A DNA stretch of 64,000 nucleotides from SIG575 sp045595725 (GCA_045595725.1 JAZOAY010000007.1:1-64000); one strand, 5' to 3'; counted from the stretch's first letter, positions 32,194 through 41,105 are shown. A program made the numbers and translations. The notes: generated by a model not told the origin, from the sequence alone.

Positions 32194-32892
32194 ATGATAT
32201 TTTGGATAGTTTTCAGTTTGTGTATAGCAGTTACTGCATTTTTTACAATCAAAAGAACAGTAAATGTAAAATACTCTGATCTTGCTGTTAAAGTTGCTAC
32301 AAGCTCACTTTTTGTTGCTACAGGCATTGCTGCAATAATCAGTAATCCACATGTTAATCTTACTTTTGCTCTTATGGTTGTTATGGGCGGAGTTTTCGGT
32401 GTTCTCGGAGATGTTTTTATTGAACTGAAATGGCTTCAGAAAGAGGGCAATGATACATTTTTTAACTTAGGATTTGTTACCTTTATGATTCAGCACGTTA
32501 TACTTGTTTCGGCTGTTTTTATCCATTATCCGATGACACTTGTTAATGCACTTATTTGTTTCACAGCTCCTTTGGCGGTTCTTGTTCTTTCAGGAGGTCT
32601 TGCCAAGATTTTTAAAATGGAGATGGGTAAATTTAAGGTTATTGCAAATGCTTACGGCGCACTTGCATCAATGACTTTTTCTGTGGGTTTCATGACCATG
32701 AATAATTATGGTATGGAGTTGTCACAGATTCTTTTCTTTGTCGGTGGTGTATTATTTTTCGTTTCAGACCTTATTCTCAGTCAGATTTTCTTTGTAAAGG
32801 GAAAATGTACGAGATTGAGGGTTGTACTTAATCATATTACATACTACGGTGCACAGATTCTGATTGCATCATCGCTTTTCTTTATGAAATAA
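32194..32892 (+). CDS. YhhN/TMEM86 family membrane protein (lysoplasmalogenase-like)
   Basis: The 232-residue protein has about eight membrane helices and the YhhN pattern: FGVLGDVFIELKW near 75, a LGFVTFMIQHVILV helix near 97 and GGVLFFVSDLIL near 190, with the conserved Asp residues. Animal relatives hydrolyse lysoplasmalogen, and many anaerobic Clostridia make plasmalogens, so that role fits; it is untested here. GAGGAG precedes the ATG. It is the last gene before a terminator. Confidence 0.83.
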   Translation: MIFWIVFSLCIAVTAFFTIKRTVNVKYSDLAVKVATSSLFVATGIAAIISNPHVNLTFALMVVMGGVFGVLGDVFIELKWLQKEGNDTFFNLGFVTFMIQHVILVSAVFIHYPMTLVNALICFTAPLAVLVLSGGLAKIFKMEMGKFKVIANAYGALASMTFSVGFMTMNNYGMELSQILFFVGGVLFFVSDLILSQIFFVKGKCTRLRVVLNHITYYGAQILIASSLFFMK

Positions 32893-32904
32893 AAATTTAA
32901 AACG

Positions 32905-32950
32905 AAAAGACCGCTGACAGTTTTTGTGCCGTCAGCGGTCTGAGTTTTAT
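32905..32950. terminator. Bidirectional terminator (YhhN / GH5)
   Basis: AGACCGCTGAC pairs with GTCAGCGGTCT over a 12-base loop, with AAAA before and TTTTATT after. Confidence 0.85.
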
Positions 32951-32956
32951 TAGATT

Positions 32957-34207
32957 TTATTTAAGATGTTCTGCTACATCACGGTCGAAGTGACCTGTGT
33001 CTACGTAAGAGTTCTGAGTCTGTATTTTTTCTCCCCATTTACGTGCGATTTCTTCATAGGAATCTGTCTTGATTTTTGCTCTTTCAAAGCCGTCCTGAGC
33101 ACCTTTCAGACACCAGTCTGATTCCCACATTCCGTGGTTTGCAGCTTTGTATGTCCAGAGGAACCAGCTGTAATCGTACTTTTTGAGAGACCTGAAGCAG
33201 CCTTCCCATGTTGTTTCCTGATGAGGATAAAATTCGCCCATCATGAGAGGAACTGTTGGGTGTAAAAATCTTGTGAGAAGAAGGAAAAATGCAAAGATGA
33301 AGTCAGAGTTATTATAGAAATGAACCTGATAAACTACATTCTCCCATCCTCTTGCCCATGCCCACGGAAGAGCAAAGCCTGTCCAAATTGCTTCCATTGT
33401 AATGAGGTGGTCTGCGTCAACTGCACGGACTGTATCGTAAAGACGAAGATAAATTGATTCGTTATTTATTCTTCTTGTAAGCTCACCACATTCAACATCA
33501 CACATCGGCTCGTTGAGAAGGTCATACATTGCAACTGCAGGATTGCCTTTGAAGCGGGTCGCAATTTCTGTCCATAGTTCATCTGTAAGCTGGCGGTAGA
33601 ATTCACCTTCTTCAGTTTTATCATAAAGACCGCAGCTGTGACCTTTGCCGCTGTGGGGAGCATCACTCTGGAAACCGGGAGCACCGTGCATGTCAAGAAC
33701 AACATAAATTCTTCTTTCTGAACATTCGTCTACTACCCATTCAAGTTTTGACAAATCCCAATTGCCGTTTTCATCAAGAATTTTTGTACCTTTATCGTCA
33801 GAATAAAAGTTTCTGTACCAGAATGGCACACGTACTGCGTTGAAGCCCATTTCCTTTATAACATCAAGGTCATATTCTGTAATGAAATTATCTTCATAAG
33901 TGTTCATCAGTTCATAGGCTTTTTCTACACCGAAACGGTCGATAAGAGTTTCGAGCATCTCATGATGGTCTGCAACTTCTTCATAGGGGCAGAGCCAGTC
34001 TTCCTGAATAAGCCATCCGCCGAGATTTACGCCTTTGAGAATGACTTTTTCACCGTTCTGATTAACAATGTCTGTGCCGTCAATGGTGAGAAAATCTTCT
34101 TCTGTAAAACTGTCTGTTGTTTCTGTAGGTTTTTCAGATGCAAGTGCAACTGTTCCTATCTGCAGAACAAAAACTAAACATAAAATAATTGATAAGAATT
34201 TTTTCAT
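32957..34207 (-). CDS. Secreted glycoside hydrolase family 5 enzyme
   Basis: A signal peptide (about 1-23, ending ALA) precedes a GH5 barrel: GVNLGGWLIQEDW near residue 60, the acid/base Glu in YDLLNEPMCD near 233 and the nucleophile Glu in MMGEFYPHQ near 328. The GVNLGGWL start is typical of exo-beta-1,3-glucanase-like and related beta-glucanase subfamilies. It acts outside the cell on beta-glucans. GGAGG lies 9 bases before the ATG. No carbohydrate-binding module or anchor is seen. Confidence 0.9.
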   Translation of the reverse strand: MKKFLSIILCLVFVLQIGTVALASEKPTETTDSFTEEDFLTIDGTDIVNQNGEKVILKGVNLGGWLIQEDWLCPYEEVADHHEMLETLIDRFGVEKAYELMNTYEDNFITEYDLDVIKEMGFNAVRVPFWYRNFYSDDKGTKILDENGNWDLSKLEWVVDECSERRIYVVLDMHGAPGFQSDAPHSGKGHSCGLYDKTEEGEFYRQLTDELWTEIATRFKGNPAVAMYDLLNEPMCDVECGELTRRINNESIYLRLYDTVRAVDADHLITMEAIWTGFALPWAWARGWENVVYQVHFYNNSDFIFAFFLLLTRFLHPTVPLMMGEFYPHQETTWEGCFRSLKKYDYSWFLWTYKAANHGMWESDWCLKGAQDGFERAKIKTDSYEEIARKWGEKIQTQNSYVDTGHFDRDVAEHLK

Positions 34208-34270
34208 TTTTATTACCTCCTTGTACTTTAATGATAATGTTTTTTGTCATCAAAGTCAAGGAGTTTTTTA

Positions 34271-34951
34271 TCAGTCAAATATGTAAGCGAGAACTTCTTG
34301 AGAAAGGTCGGATGAATATGCTCTTATGGGACCGTGCTGATATTTTCCGTCTTTGAAGAAGAAAATTGTGTTGTCCAATCCGTGGGAATTTTTGTCAAGA
34401 ACAATAAGCAGTCTTTCAAAGTTATATTCATTCAGAGTGTGACCCCTGAAACCACTCAGAACCTGCATGTCATTATAATAAATTTCAATGCAGAGGTTTT
34501 CATTTTTTATTTCTTCTATATAACCTTCCTCAATAGCAAGCTTTAAAATACCCCATTTGTCATTCTTGGTGGATTTGTTGATTATTTTTATCACCTCATC
34601 ACACATCACATTGTCCTTGGCGATGGTCTGTGGCTTTCCGTTGTGGTAAAAAATTATCTGCTCAGGCTTATAAAGGAAGTTTATTGAACCATCAGGGTGA
34701 CAGGTTGTTGATACTCTTGTGGGATCGGAAACAGGGTCAGTCGGCACATCTGTTTTTTCCGTTTCCGGAATAACACATGGAGGTTCGGTTGTTGCTTCTT
34801 TTTCTGTTTTCTTTTCTGCGGTGGGTTCTTGTGCAGTTGTTTTGTTCTGAACAGTAGGCTTGTCAATCCGGCTTTCGTTTCTGTTACACGCAGAAAATAA
34901 AACTGTACTCATGAGTAATGCAAAAGCTATCATTAGGATTTTTTTATTCAT
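34271..34951 (-). CDS. Lipoprotein, last gene of the ECF sigma operon
   Basis: The lipobox LFSAC (about residues 18-22) marks a lipoprotein with a Thr/Lys/Glu-rich linker and a soluble domain of about 130 residues with FLYKPEQIIFYHNGK near 105. I do not recognise the domain. The ATG at 34951 follows AAAGGAGG by eight bases. It lies 14 bases after the anti-sigma gene, so it may be part of the sensing system or its target. Confidence 0.75.
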   Translation of the reverse strand: MNKKILMIAFALLMSTVLFSACNRNESRIDKPTVQNKTTAQEPTAEKKTEKEATTEPPCVIPETEKTDVPTDPVSDPTRVSTTCHPDGSINFLYKPEQIIFYHNGKPQTIAKDNVMCDEVIKIINKSTKNDKWGILKLAIEEGYIEEIKNENLCIEIYYNDMQVLSGFRGHTLNEYNFERLLIVLDKNSHGLDNTIFFFKDGKYQHGPIRAYSSDLSQEVLAYIFD

Positions 34952-34964
34952 AAAAATACCTCCT

Positions 34965-35789
34965 TTAACAGATAGTTTTTGCAATTCTCACCGCCTCTTC
35001 ATAGTCAGAATGAAAAACTATTCTGTAGTTTAAATTATTTTTTCTGTATGTAATTTCAGATGAATTGTTTTTGCTTTCAACTGAAACTGACAGACCGTTT
35101 ACATTGATAACATTATTTTCTTTTATGCTTTCTGAAGATTTTTCTATTGTAATATTATAGATTTTTTCTTTTGAGCTGATTTCAATTTCTGCTATGCTTT
35201 TTGCAGAGCTTCTGTTAAGTATTTTCCCGTTTTCAAAAACAATTACAGGTAAAAGTAAATTGTCAAATCCGTTTTCAGCAAGAAACTTTCTTATGCTGTT
35301 TTCAATATTTTCTTCCGGAGAAAGAGTGTGACTGCCTTTTAATTCTTCGGAAATTTTTGTTGTTTCGTTTCCCTTTGTTGAAGGTGCGGGTTTTGTTTCT
35401 GTGGGAATGCTGTCAGTTTTGTCAGGCATTGTTGTTGAGGGAGATGTGGTAGTTTTGATGATGTGGACGGTAGGTGCTGTTATGTTATCGGTAGGTTTCA
35501 TTTCGGGCTTGCTGCTTGTGAGACCGGGGAATACAGCAGTCATTGCAAAAACAAGCACTGCGGCTGTTGCGATAAGCAATGCCACATTTGAAAAAGATCT
35601 TTTTTTCGGCTTAGAGTTTTTATTTTCATGTTTTTCGCTGAGTGCATCGAGACAGAGCTCGATTAACTCGGTGTCCATATCCTCTTCCGATTTTGCCAGT
35701 TCAGTTTCCATAATTTTCTCAATTTCTTCTTTTGAAAAACTGAAACTGTTATCTTTGAGAAGTTCCGCTATATGAGAACTTTTTATCAC
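34965..35789 (-). CDS. Probable anti-sigma factor with one membrane segment
   Basis: The N-terminal 75 residues are charged and cytoplasmic and could bind the ECF sigma factor; a membrane helix lies at about 68-88; a Thr/Pro-rich linker and a soluble external domain of about 110 residues follow. No zinc-binding HxxxCxxC motif is present, so the assignment comes from its position after the sigma gene and the layout. GTG at 35789 is preferred, with AAGGA eight bases upstream; an ATG three codons earlier overlaps that site. Confidence 0.7.
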   Translation of the reverse strand: MIKSSHIAELLKDNSFSFSKEEIEKIMETELAKSEEDMDTELIELCLDALSEKHENKNSKPKKRSFSNVALLIATAAVLVFAMTAVFPGLTSSKPEMKPTDNITAPTVHIIKTTTSPSTTMPDKTDSIPTETKPAPSTKGNETTKISEELKGSHTLSPEENIENSIRKFLAENGFDNLLLPVIVFENGKILNRSSAKSIAEIEISSKEKIYNITIEKSSESIKENNVINVNGLSVSVESKNNSSEITYRKNNLNYRIVFHSDYEEAVRIAKTIC

Positions 35790-35832
35790 AGTAATCATCC
35801 TTCATTTATATAGTCTGAATTTTTTTAAAATG

Positions 35833-36342
35833 TTACGAAGTAAATTTTTTAATTTCTTTTATAATTTTATGCTTTAATCTGAAAACCTGTTGTCTTAGAG
35901 CGTTTTCGGAAATATTCAGTTCACTTGCAATGTCTTTCTGTTTTATTTTTTTAATATAAAAATCTTCAATAAGCTTTCTTTCACTGTCTGTCAGCGAGGT
36001 GAGAATCTTGTTTGCATATTTATCAATTTCTTCATCTGAAACGGGAAGTTCAAATTCAACTGTTGCGGTAACGCTGTTTTCCTCAAAGGGGACAATGTTT
36101 GCTTTGCTTTTTTCCTCTGTCTTGTATATGTCATTAATTTTATTGAGAGCAATTTTTGTCAGATAAGCTTTTGGATAATCAATCTTTTTTGAATCCATCA
36201 ATGCCCTGAGCAGTGCGAGAAAAACCTCCTGCATGCAGTCGTCGATCAAGTCAGGTGTACTTTTCAGTTTATATTCGCAGAATTTTCTTATGTATGACTG
36301 GTGTTCTAACCAGATTTTTTCAGCTTGTTTTATAGGTTCCAA
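35833..36342 (-). CDS. ECF-type RNA polymerase sigma factor
   Basis: The 169-residue protein has region 2 (DLIDDCMQEVFLALLRAL, about 30-47) and a region 4 HTH (KQKDIASELNISENALRQQVFRLK, about 132-155). It directs RNA polymerase to promoters of an envelope-stress or similar regulon. Translation starts at TTG 36342, with GAGGTG seven bases upstream. The promoter is TTGACT, 16 bases, TATTAT (36383-36410). The operon continues into the anti-sigma and lipoprotein genes. Confidence 0.88.
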   Translation of the reverse strand: MEPIKQAEKIWLEHQSYIRKFCEYKLKSTPDLIDDCMQEVFLALLRALMDSKKIDYPKAYLTKIALNKINDIYKTEEKSKANIVPFEENSVTATVEFELPVSDEEIDKYANKILTSLTDSERKLIEDFYIKKIKQKDIASELNISENALRQQVFRLKHKIIKEIKKFTS

Positions 36343-36382
36343 AAGTTTTCACCTCTCTGACAAAAAAGCTAAGATTATTTTA

Positions 36383-36410
36383 ATAATAACTGTTTTTCTG
36401 AAAAAGTCAA
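36383..36410 (-). promoter_or_regulatory. Promoter of the ECF sigma operon
   Basis: On the minus strand TTGACT (36405-36410) and TATTAT (36383-36388) are separated by 16 bases. It is a housekeeping-type promoter, not an obvious ECF autoregulated one. Confidence 0.6.
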
Positions 36411-36486
36411 CTGCAATCGTCAAAATTTATGTCAATACCAGTATTTCAGTAAAGTCCCGAAAATGTCTCTTTACCCACCTTCATGT

Positions 36487-36541
36487 TTGAAAAACAGAAA
36501 AATCTCGTCTACACTAAAAAACGTAAACGAACATTTGTTCG
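36487..36541 (+). promoter_or_regulatory. Promoter with a perfect LexA-type SOS box for the phage-derived cassette
   Basis: TTGAAA (36487-36492), 17 bases and TACACT (36510-36515) form the promoter. CGAACATTTGTTCG at 36528-36541 is a perfect CGAAC-N4-GTTCG SOS box, 12 bases after the -10, over the start of transcription. The same arrangement is found before the gene at 15163. LexA repression and induction by DNA damage are inferred. Confidence 0.75.
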
Positions 36542-36571
36542 GTTACAAAAACGGAAAGGAGAAATAAAAAT

Positions 36572-37192
36572 TTGACAAAAAAACCTGTAAGTTTATCACA
36601 TTTTTCTTCAGAGGAGTTACTGACTGCTGCAGGACAGTTTAACACTCTTTATGACAAAGAGATTGAAACACCGGCTGAGTACATTCACCGTAAACGTGAA
36701 CGTGATATGAGAAAGGTTATCGCCTTTGTGATGGAAAATGAACTTGACAAAACAAAACATGAAATTTTCACAAAAGTATTTTTTGGCGGTGAAAAAATTT
36801 CCGATATCGCAGAAAAGATGGGCATTACTCCCTCAGGTGTTTATAAGCACTATGAAAATGCATTCAGAATTATCGGAGAAAGCCTTAAATACGTAAATTT
36901 TTATCAGAACGTCAGTAAGCATGACAGAATGAAAACGCTGGAAAGCATGAAAAACAATGCACTTTCTGCTTTTAAAGAATTGTCTTATCCCGCTGTTACC
37001 ATGCGTCTTTCGAGACTTATGGAAAGGGAGAATATAAGAACGGAAATGCTTTGCCGTTCGTTGGGTTTTGATAAAAAACATTTGGAAGAAATTTTTTGCG
37101 GAAAAATTCATCCGTGTACAGATGAAATTGTTTTGCTTGCAGGTTTTTTCGGAGTTTCTACAGATTACATTTTAAAGGGGGATTTGTCTTGA
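36572..37192 (+). CDS. Two-HTH regulator at the head of the phage-derived cassette
   Basis: The 206-residue protein has a sigma-region-4/phage-ArpU-like HTH at about 67-100 (FFGGEKISDIAEKMGITPSG is the core) and a second, Cro/CI-like HTH in its last 60 residues (MLCRSLGFDKKHLEEIF, ending in GVSTDYILKGD). It is probably the activator of the genes behind it. Translation starts at TTG 36572, with AAGGAG 10 bases upstream. Its stop overlaps the next start (TTGA). No close named family is recognised. Confidence 0.7.
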   Translation: MTKKPVSLSHFSSEELLTAAGQFNTLYDKEIETPAEYIHRKRERDMRKVIAFVMENELDKTKHEIFTKVFFGGEKISDIAEKMGITPSGVYKHYENAFRIIGESLKYVNFYQNVSKHDRMKTLESMKNNALSAFKELSYPAVTMRLSRLMERENIRTEMLCRSLGFDKKHLEEIFCGKIHPCTDEIVLLAGFFGVSTDYILKGDLS

Positions 37193-37404
37193 TAAAAACA
37201 CTTAAAGAACTCGGCGAGGAATATGTTGAAGAAATTGAACTGCTTGATGAAAAAATCGAAAGATACCGTAACAGACTGAAAAAGGCTTTTGAAGAATGTA
37301 ACAGTGATGAGATTTTTACAGTTCAAAGACTTTTGCGTGTTTTTTACGGACAAAGATGTGAAATGATGGAAACTGCACGTAAACTTCTTTATTATTACTC
37401 CTGA
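37189..37404 (+). CDS. 71-residue coiled-coil protein
   Basis: The protein is almost wholly helical and charged (heptads from about 3 to 40) with an aromatic end (LLYYYS). It starts at TTG overlapping the regulator's stop. Position before the fibre gene suggests a phage accessory or chaperone role; nothing in the sequence proves it. Confidence 0.6.
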   Translation: MIKTLKELGEEYVEEIELLDEKIERYRNRLKKAFEECNSDEIFTVQRLLRVFYGQRCEMMETARKLLYYYS

Positions 37405-37421
37405 GGCGGAAAGGAAAAATA

Positions 37422-39182
37422 ATGACAGAGTTATTTATAACAATGAATTCTTCGGGCACTTTTACCATGCCGCCAAGTATGGGAAGAATTGAAGAATACT
37501 GTGCAAGGACACTAAGAATTGCACTTAATGCTGATTTTCTGTCATCATCAATCAGTTACTACACTTTAAGCTTTGAACCTTATTCGTTATCAAGAAAAAT
37601 CATAACAGAAAATATTTACAGAGATTCTTCAACTTCCGAAGGCATTTATTATGCTGACGGATGTATTTTTTGTCCTGTTTATGATTATATCGCAGTTTCA
37701 CCGGTTGTTTCAGTTCAAATAGATGCATATGAAACAGATTCGTTGGGAAATGTTACAGCCATTATAAAATCCGGTATTTTCAATCTGGAATTTGCACCGT
37801 CTCTCACAGGTGAAGGAATGAAGCTCCAGACCGTGAGACCTGATGTAAAGTTTTATGAAAATGTAAAAAATGCTGTTGATAAAGCAATGGAAACATTAAC
37901 AATAAGCGGTGAAAAAATTGACAGTTATTCAATTACAGGACGCAAAATAGGGCTTAATGCGGTTGGTACACCGCATTTGCAGGATTCGGCAGTAACTGCG
38001 GTGAAGATAAAAAACGGAGCTGTAAAAACCGAGTGTGTGTCGGATGAATGCATAACAAAAGAAAAATTAGCGAAAGTAAGTGTCACAGAGGAAAAAATAG
38101 TAGAAAACGCAGTTACAACAGATAAAATTGCTGATAAAAATGTCACATCGGTAAAGCTTGCAGATGGTTCTGTTACTAATGTAAAACTTGCAACATATAG
38201 CGTCAGTGAAGAAAAAATCAGGCCTTTTGCTGTTACAACATCAAAACTCGACAACGGTGCGGTTACACCTGCAAAACTCGACAGGGAGTATATTACTCAT
38301 CATCAGAGTCTGGAAGGTTACGCTACGGAAAATTGGGTAAAAGAACAGAATTATCTTACAAAAGATGAAACCCTTGATGTTTATGCAACGGAAGATTGGG
38401 TGAAGGAGCAGAAATATCTGACAGAACACCAGAGCCTTTTCGGATACGCTACAGAAGATTGGGTATACGAGCAGAATTATCTTTCTTCAACCGAGGGACT
38501 TGCAACTGAAGATTGGGTTAAAAAGCAGGAGTATCTTACAGAACATCAAAGTCTTGAGGGCTATGCCACGGAAGAATGGACAAGAGAGCAGAATTATCTT
38601 AAAGAACATCAGAGCCTTGAGGGCTATGCAACTGAGCAGTGGGTTGAAAGTAAAGGATATCTTACCTCAGATGACGACTTTCTCAAAGATGTGGATTTGC
38701 CTGAGAAACTCAGCGAATTGGAAAATGACGTTGCTGTTTCTTACAATACTCAGACTCTTACCGAGGAACAGAAGCAAATTGCAAGAGAAAACATCGGTGC
38801 AGTAAAGAGTGAAGAAGGTAAAGTTCTTTCAAGTAATGATTTTACGGATGAAGATAAAGAAAAACTTGATGCTTCGCTTACGGAGCATCAGGATATTTCA
38901 ATGAAAGCCGATGTGTCTTCGCTGGCAACAGTGGCTTTTTCCGGTTCATATAAAGACCTTTCTGATTTGCCTGAAAATAATTTTATTACGAACGAATTTA
39001 AAGCAAATTACGATAAGGCATATGAGCATGCTGTTTCCGAACATGCGCCGTCTGAAGCAGAAGAAAATGTTATCGAAAGCATAACCGTAAACGGAAACCC
39101 TGCAGAGGTAAACGAAAAAAATGTTTCTCTTTGTATTATTGGTTTTGATAAAAAAGAAACAGTATTTATGGAGGTGTTTTAA
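37422..39182 (+). CDS. Repeat-rich phage fibre / baseplate-upper-like protein
   Basis: The 586-residue protein has an N-terminal beta domain of about 155 residues resembling the start of siphophage baseplate upper proteins. Residues about 185-285 hold roughly nine ten-residue repeats of the type xVTxxKIxxx. Residues about 290-420 hold six or seven repeats of about 21 residues built on YATEDWVKEQxYLTEHQSLE. The tail contains SGSYKDLSDLP, common in tail fibres. It would form a trimeric fibre. GGAAAGG precedes the ATG, and the next start overlaps the stop by one base. Confidence 0.8.
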   Translation: MTELFITMNSSGTFTMPPSMGRIEEYCARTLRIALNADFLSSSISYYTLSFEPYSLSRKIITENIYRDSSTSEGIYYADGCIFCPVYDYIAVSPVVSVQIDAYETDSLGNVTAIIKSGIFNLEFAPSLTGEGMKLQTVRPDVKFYENVKNAVDKAMETLTISGEKIDSYSITGRKIGLNAVGTPHLQDSAVTAVKIKNGAVKTECVSDECITKEKLAKVSVTEEKIVENAVTTDKIADKNVTSVKLADGSVTNVKLATYSVSEEKIRPFAVTTSKLDNGAVTPAKLDREYITHHQSLEGYATENWVKEQNYLTKDETLDVYATEDWVKEQKYLTEHQSLFGYATEDWVYEQNYLSSTEGLATEDWVKKQEYLTEHQSLEGYATEEWTREQNYLKEHQSLEGYATEQWVESKGYLTSDDDFLKDVDLPEKLSELENDVAVSYNTQTLTEEQKQIARENIGAVKSEEGKVLSSNDFTDEDKEKLDASLTEHQDISMKADVSSLATVAFSGSYKDLSDLPENNFITNEFKANYDKAYEHAVSEHAPSEAEENVIESITVNGNPAEVNEKNVSLCIIGFDKKETVFMEVF

Positions 39183-40744
39183 TGCTTATATATACTTTAA
39201 ATGATGACGGACTGTCTTATTCTGCGGCAGAGGAGACAGATGCTTCCGTTACAAGAGTTGAAGTTCCTGATACATATAACGGATTACCTGTAACTGAAAT
39301 CTCGGCAATTTTTAATCACTGCAGTAACCTTGAAGAAATCATTGCAGGTCACAACGTCAGGGACATCTGTCATGGAAGTCTTGATTTCCCGTCTCTTAAA
39401 CGCCTGTATTTGGGAAAAGGAATTGAAAAGATTAACGGTCCGCTGAATGAATCGGGAAACTTCACCGATATTTTTTACAGCGGAACAGAAGATGAATGGC
39501 AGAATGTGCGTTGGTTCTTTGTGGATGACCAGGAAACCGTTATAGGAAAGATAAACAAACATTTCGGTATTCTCGGTAAAAGTGTAATTCTCTCTTTCGA
39601 TGAAGAAAAGCTTTTTCCATATACCCATTGGGATTGTATTAAGGGTAAACCTGAAGCAATCAATTCGGAAAAAGTTTCATACGAAAACAGTATAAGCGGT
39701 CTTGAAGCAAATAATGTTAAAGATGCAATTGATAAACTTAATGCCAAGCACTTCGATGCAACGGCACTTTCTTCATGGAAGGAATTACTTCATCTTGTGC
39801 GTTCGGGAAAAGCGCATGATTTTATAAAGATAGGTGACCAATTGGTTTCTGTGAAAGACGGTAAAGAACTTGTGTGGGATGTTATCGGGATTGATGCTGA
39901 TGTGCCTGTTGAAGAAAAGCATAAACATTCTGTTACACTCCAGCTCAGAGATTGTTACATTGTTATGCCGTTTTCTGTTCCTGAGGCTTCATATTTTTCG
40001 GTAACAAGGCTTGCGCCGGGGCAGTATTATCTGAAAATGAATAACTATTCTTCTGCATCTAAGTATTACGCTTTTACTCTTGATGAAGAACTTCCTTTAG
40101 GCGGTCTGATAAGAATCAGCCAGAATAAGGTTTATCTTTACAGAACGAAAACTGAAAATTATTACAAATCTTTTGATGTTGATTTATCGTCAGAAAATGA
40201 GGAAGACATGAGCGGTACGCTACTTGAACAGGAAAACTATCATATTCATACAGATATGGGTAATGTGAATTATGAACAGTCTGATATAAGAAAGTGGCTC
40301 AATTCGGCAGAGGTCGACTGGTGGTATCACAGTAACGGTCGTTCTCTGGCACCGTTGGATTATTTATCAATTCCCGGTTTCTGTAAGGATATGGATGAAG
40401 ATTTTCTTAGTGCCATAAATCCTGTTAAAAAGAAAACTGTTAATGCAGAGGGAACGGAAGTTATAACGGAAGATAAATTCTTTCTTTTATCTGCAGAAGA
40501 AGTGTACGCTCGTAGTGGTAATTGGTATGAATATTATCAAGAGAATTCTTCACTTTCATCATCGGGAGTAACAGAAGACAGCGCAAGAATTAAAATGTAT
40601 GAGGCCGCACCATGCACTTGGGTTTTGAGAACGACTTCAGGAGACAGAGGTTACATGAGAGTTCTTACTAACGGTAGTGTATCCTATGTAAAAGCAGCGA
40701 AAGTAAACACTTTTGGTATTGCACCGGCTTGTTGTATTTGTTAA
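39182..40744 (+). CDS. BspA-LRR plus DUF6273 protein, putative receptor-binding tip
   Basis: Residues about 20-115 form a short BspA-type leucine-rich repeat region (VTRVEVPDTYNGLPVTEISA; NLEEIIAGHNVRDI). Residues about 185-520 match DUF6273: DFIKIGDQLVSV, DIRKWLNS near 375, FLLSAEEVYA near 435, CTWVLRTTSGDRGYMRV and the ending FGIAPACCIC. DUF6273 often ends phage or surface proteins in gut Firmicutes and resembles C-type-lectin-like target domains. It is co-transcribed directly with the fibre gene (one-base overlap), so cell-surface recognition is likely. Confidence 0.78.
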   Translation: MLIYTLNDDGLSYSAAEETDASVTRVEVPDTYNGLPVTEISAIFNHCSNLEEIIAGHNVRDICHGSLDFPSLKRLYLGKGIEKINGPLNESGNFTDIFYSGTEDEWQNVRWFFVDDQETVIGKINKHFGILGKSVILSFDEEKLFPYTHWDCIKGKPEAINSEKVSYENSISGLEANNVKDAIDKLNAKHFDATALSSWKELLHLVRSGKAHDFIKIGDQLVSVKDGKELVWDVIGIDADVPVEEKHKHSVTLQLRDCYIVMPFSVPEASYFSVTRLAPGQYYLKMNNYSSASKYYAFTLDEELPLGGLIRISQNKVYLYRTKTENYYKSFDVDLSSENEEDMSGTLLEQENYHIHTDMGNVNYEQSDIRKWLNSAEVDWWYHSNGRSLAPLDYLSIPGFCKDMDEDFLSAINPVKKKTVNAEGTEVITEDKFFLLSAEEVYARSGNWYEYYQENSSLSSSGVTEDSARIKMYEAAPCTWVLRTTSGDRGYMRVLTNGSVSYVKAAKVNTFGIAPACCIC

Positions 40745-40755
40745 AGGAGGTTTTT

Positions 40756-40905
40756 ATGTTAAAGGTTAAAACGGTTTTACAGCAACTTATTGATGAGAGA
40801 AAGAAAAATGCTTTTCTTTTAATGAAACTTGAAAAAATATTGTCCGATATTGATTACGTTGCCATGATGTGTGATGTTGAACTTGAGGAGGATAAGAATG
40901 AGTAA
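40756..40905 (+). CDS. 49-residue phage-type small protein
   Basis: AAAGGAGG six bases before the ATG and a stop overlapping the XkdX start support translation. The product is helical and charged with an acidic end (CDVELEEDKNE). In PBSX-like prophages a small gene commonly precedes xkdX. Function unknown. Confidence 0.65.
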   Translation: MLKVKTVLQQLIDERKKNAFLLMKLEKILSDIDYVAMMCDVELEEDKNE

Positions 40906-41038
40906 AAAATACGGTAAAGTAAAAGAGTACTATGAAAAAGGTTTGTGGAATGAGGACAGAGTAGCAAATGCCGTCCTCAAAGGTTGGATTACGATAGAGG
41001 AATTCAGAGAAATTACGGGGGCAAGGTATGATATTTAA
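40898..41038 (+). CDS. XkdX-family phage protein
   Basis: The 46-residue product fits the XkdX pattern: an aromatic start (YYEKGLWNEDRV) and a final GWITIEEFREITGA. XkdX follows the fibre genes in PBSX-type phages; its role is not known. GAGGAG precedes the ATG, and the gene overlaps both neighbours by a few bases. Confidence 0.82.
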   Translation: MSKKYGKVKEYYEKGLWNEDRVANAVLKGWITIEEFREITGARYDI

Positions 41039-41105
41039 TCTTATGAAAATAACTTCGCTTTACGCAGCATTCTTTTATTTTCTTCTGATGGGAGCATTTG
41101 CATGA
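41028..41105 (+). CDS. 25-residue hydrophobic peptide
   Basis: The frame MIFNLMKITSLYAAFFYFLL... runs as one hydrophobic helix of 25 residues and overlaps XkdX by 11 bases and the next gene by four (ATGA). The only hint of a ribosome binding site is GGGGGCAAGG inside xkdX. It may be a tiny holin-like or regulatory membrane peptide; it may also be a chance frame. Confidence 0.45.
   Translation: MIFNLMKITSLYAAFFYFLLMGAFA

Noticed and set aside
38290..38680. CRISPR-like array
   Set aside because: The 63-base repeats are in frame and code for the 21-residue fibre repeat; they are not separated by unlike spacers of constant length.
39182..40744. Target gene of a diversity-generating retroelement
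   Set aside because: The C-terminal domain would fit, but there is no reverse transcriptase and no visible template repeat in the window.
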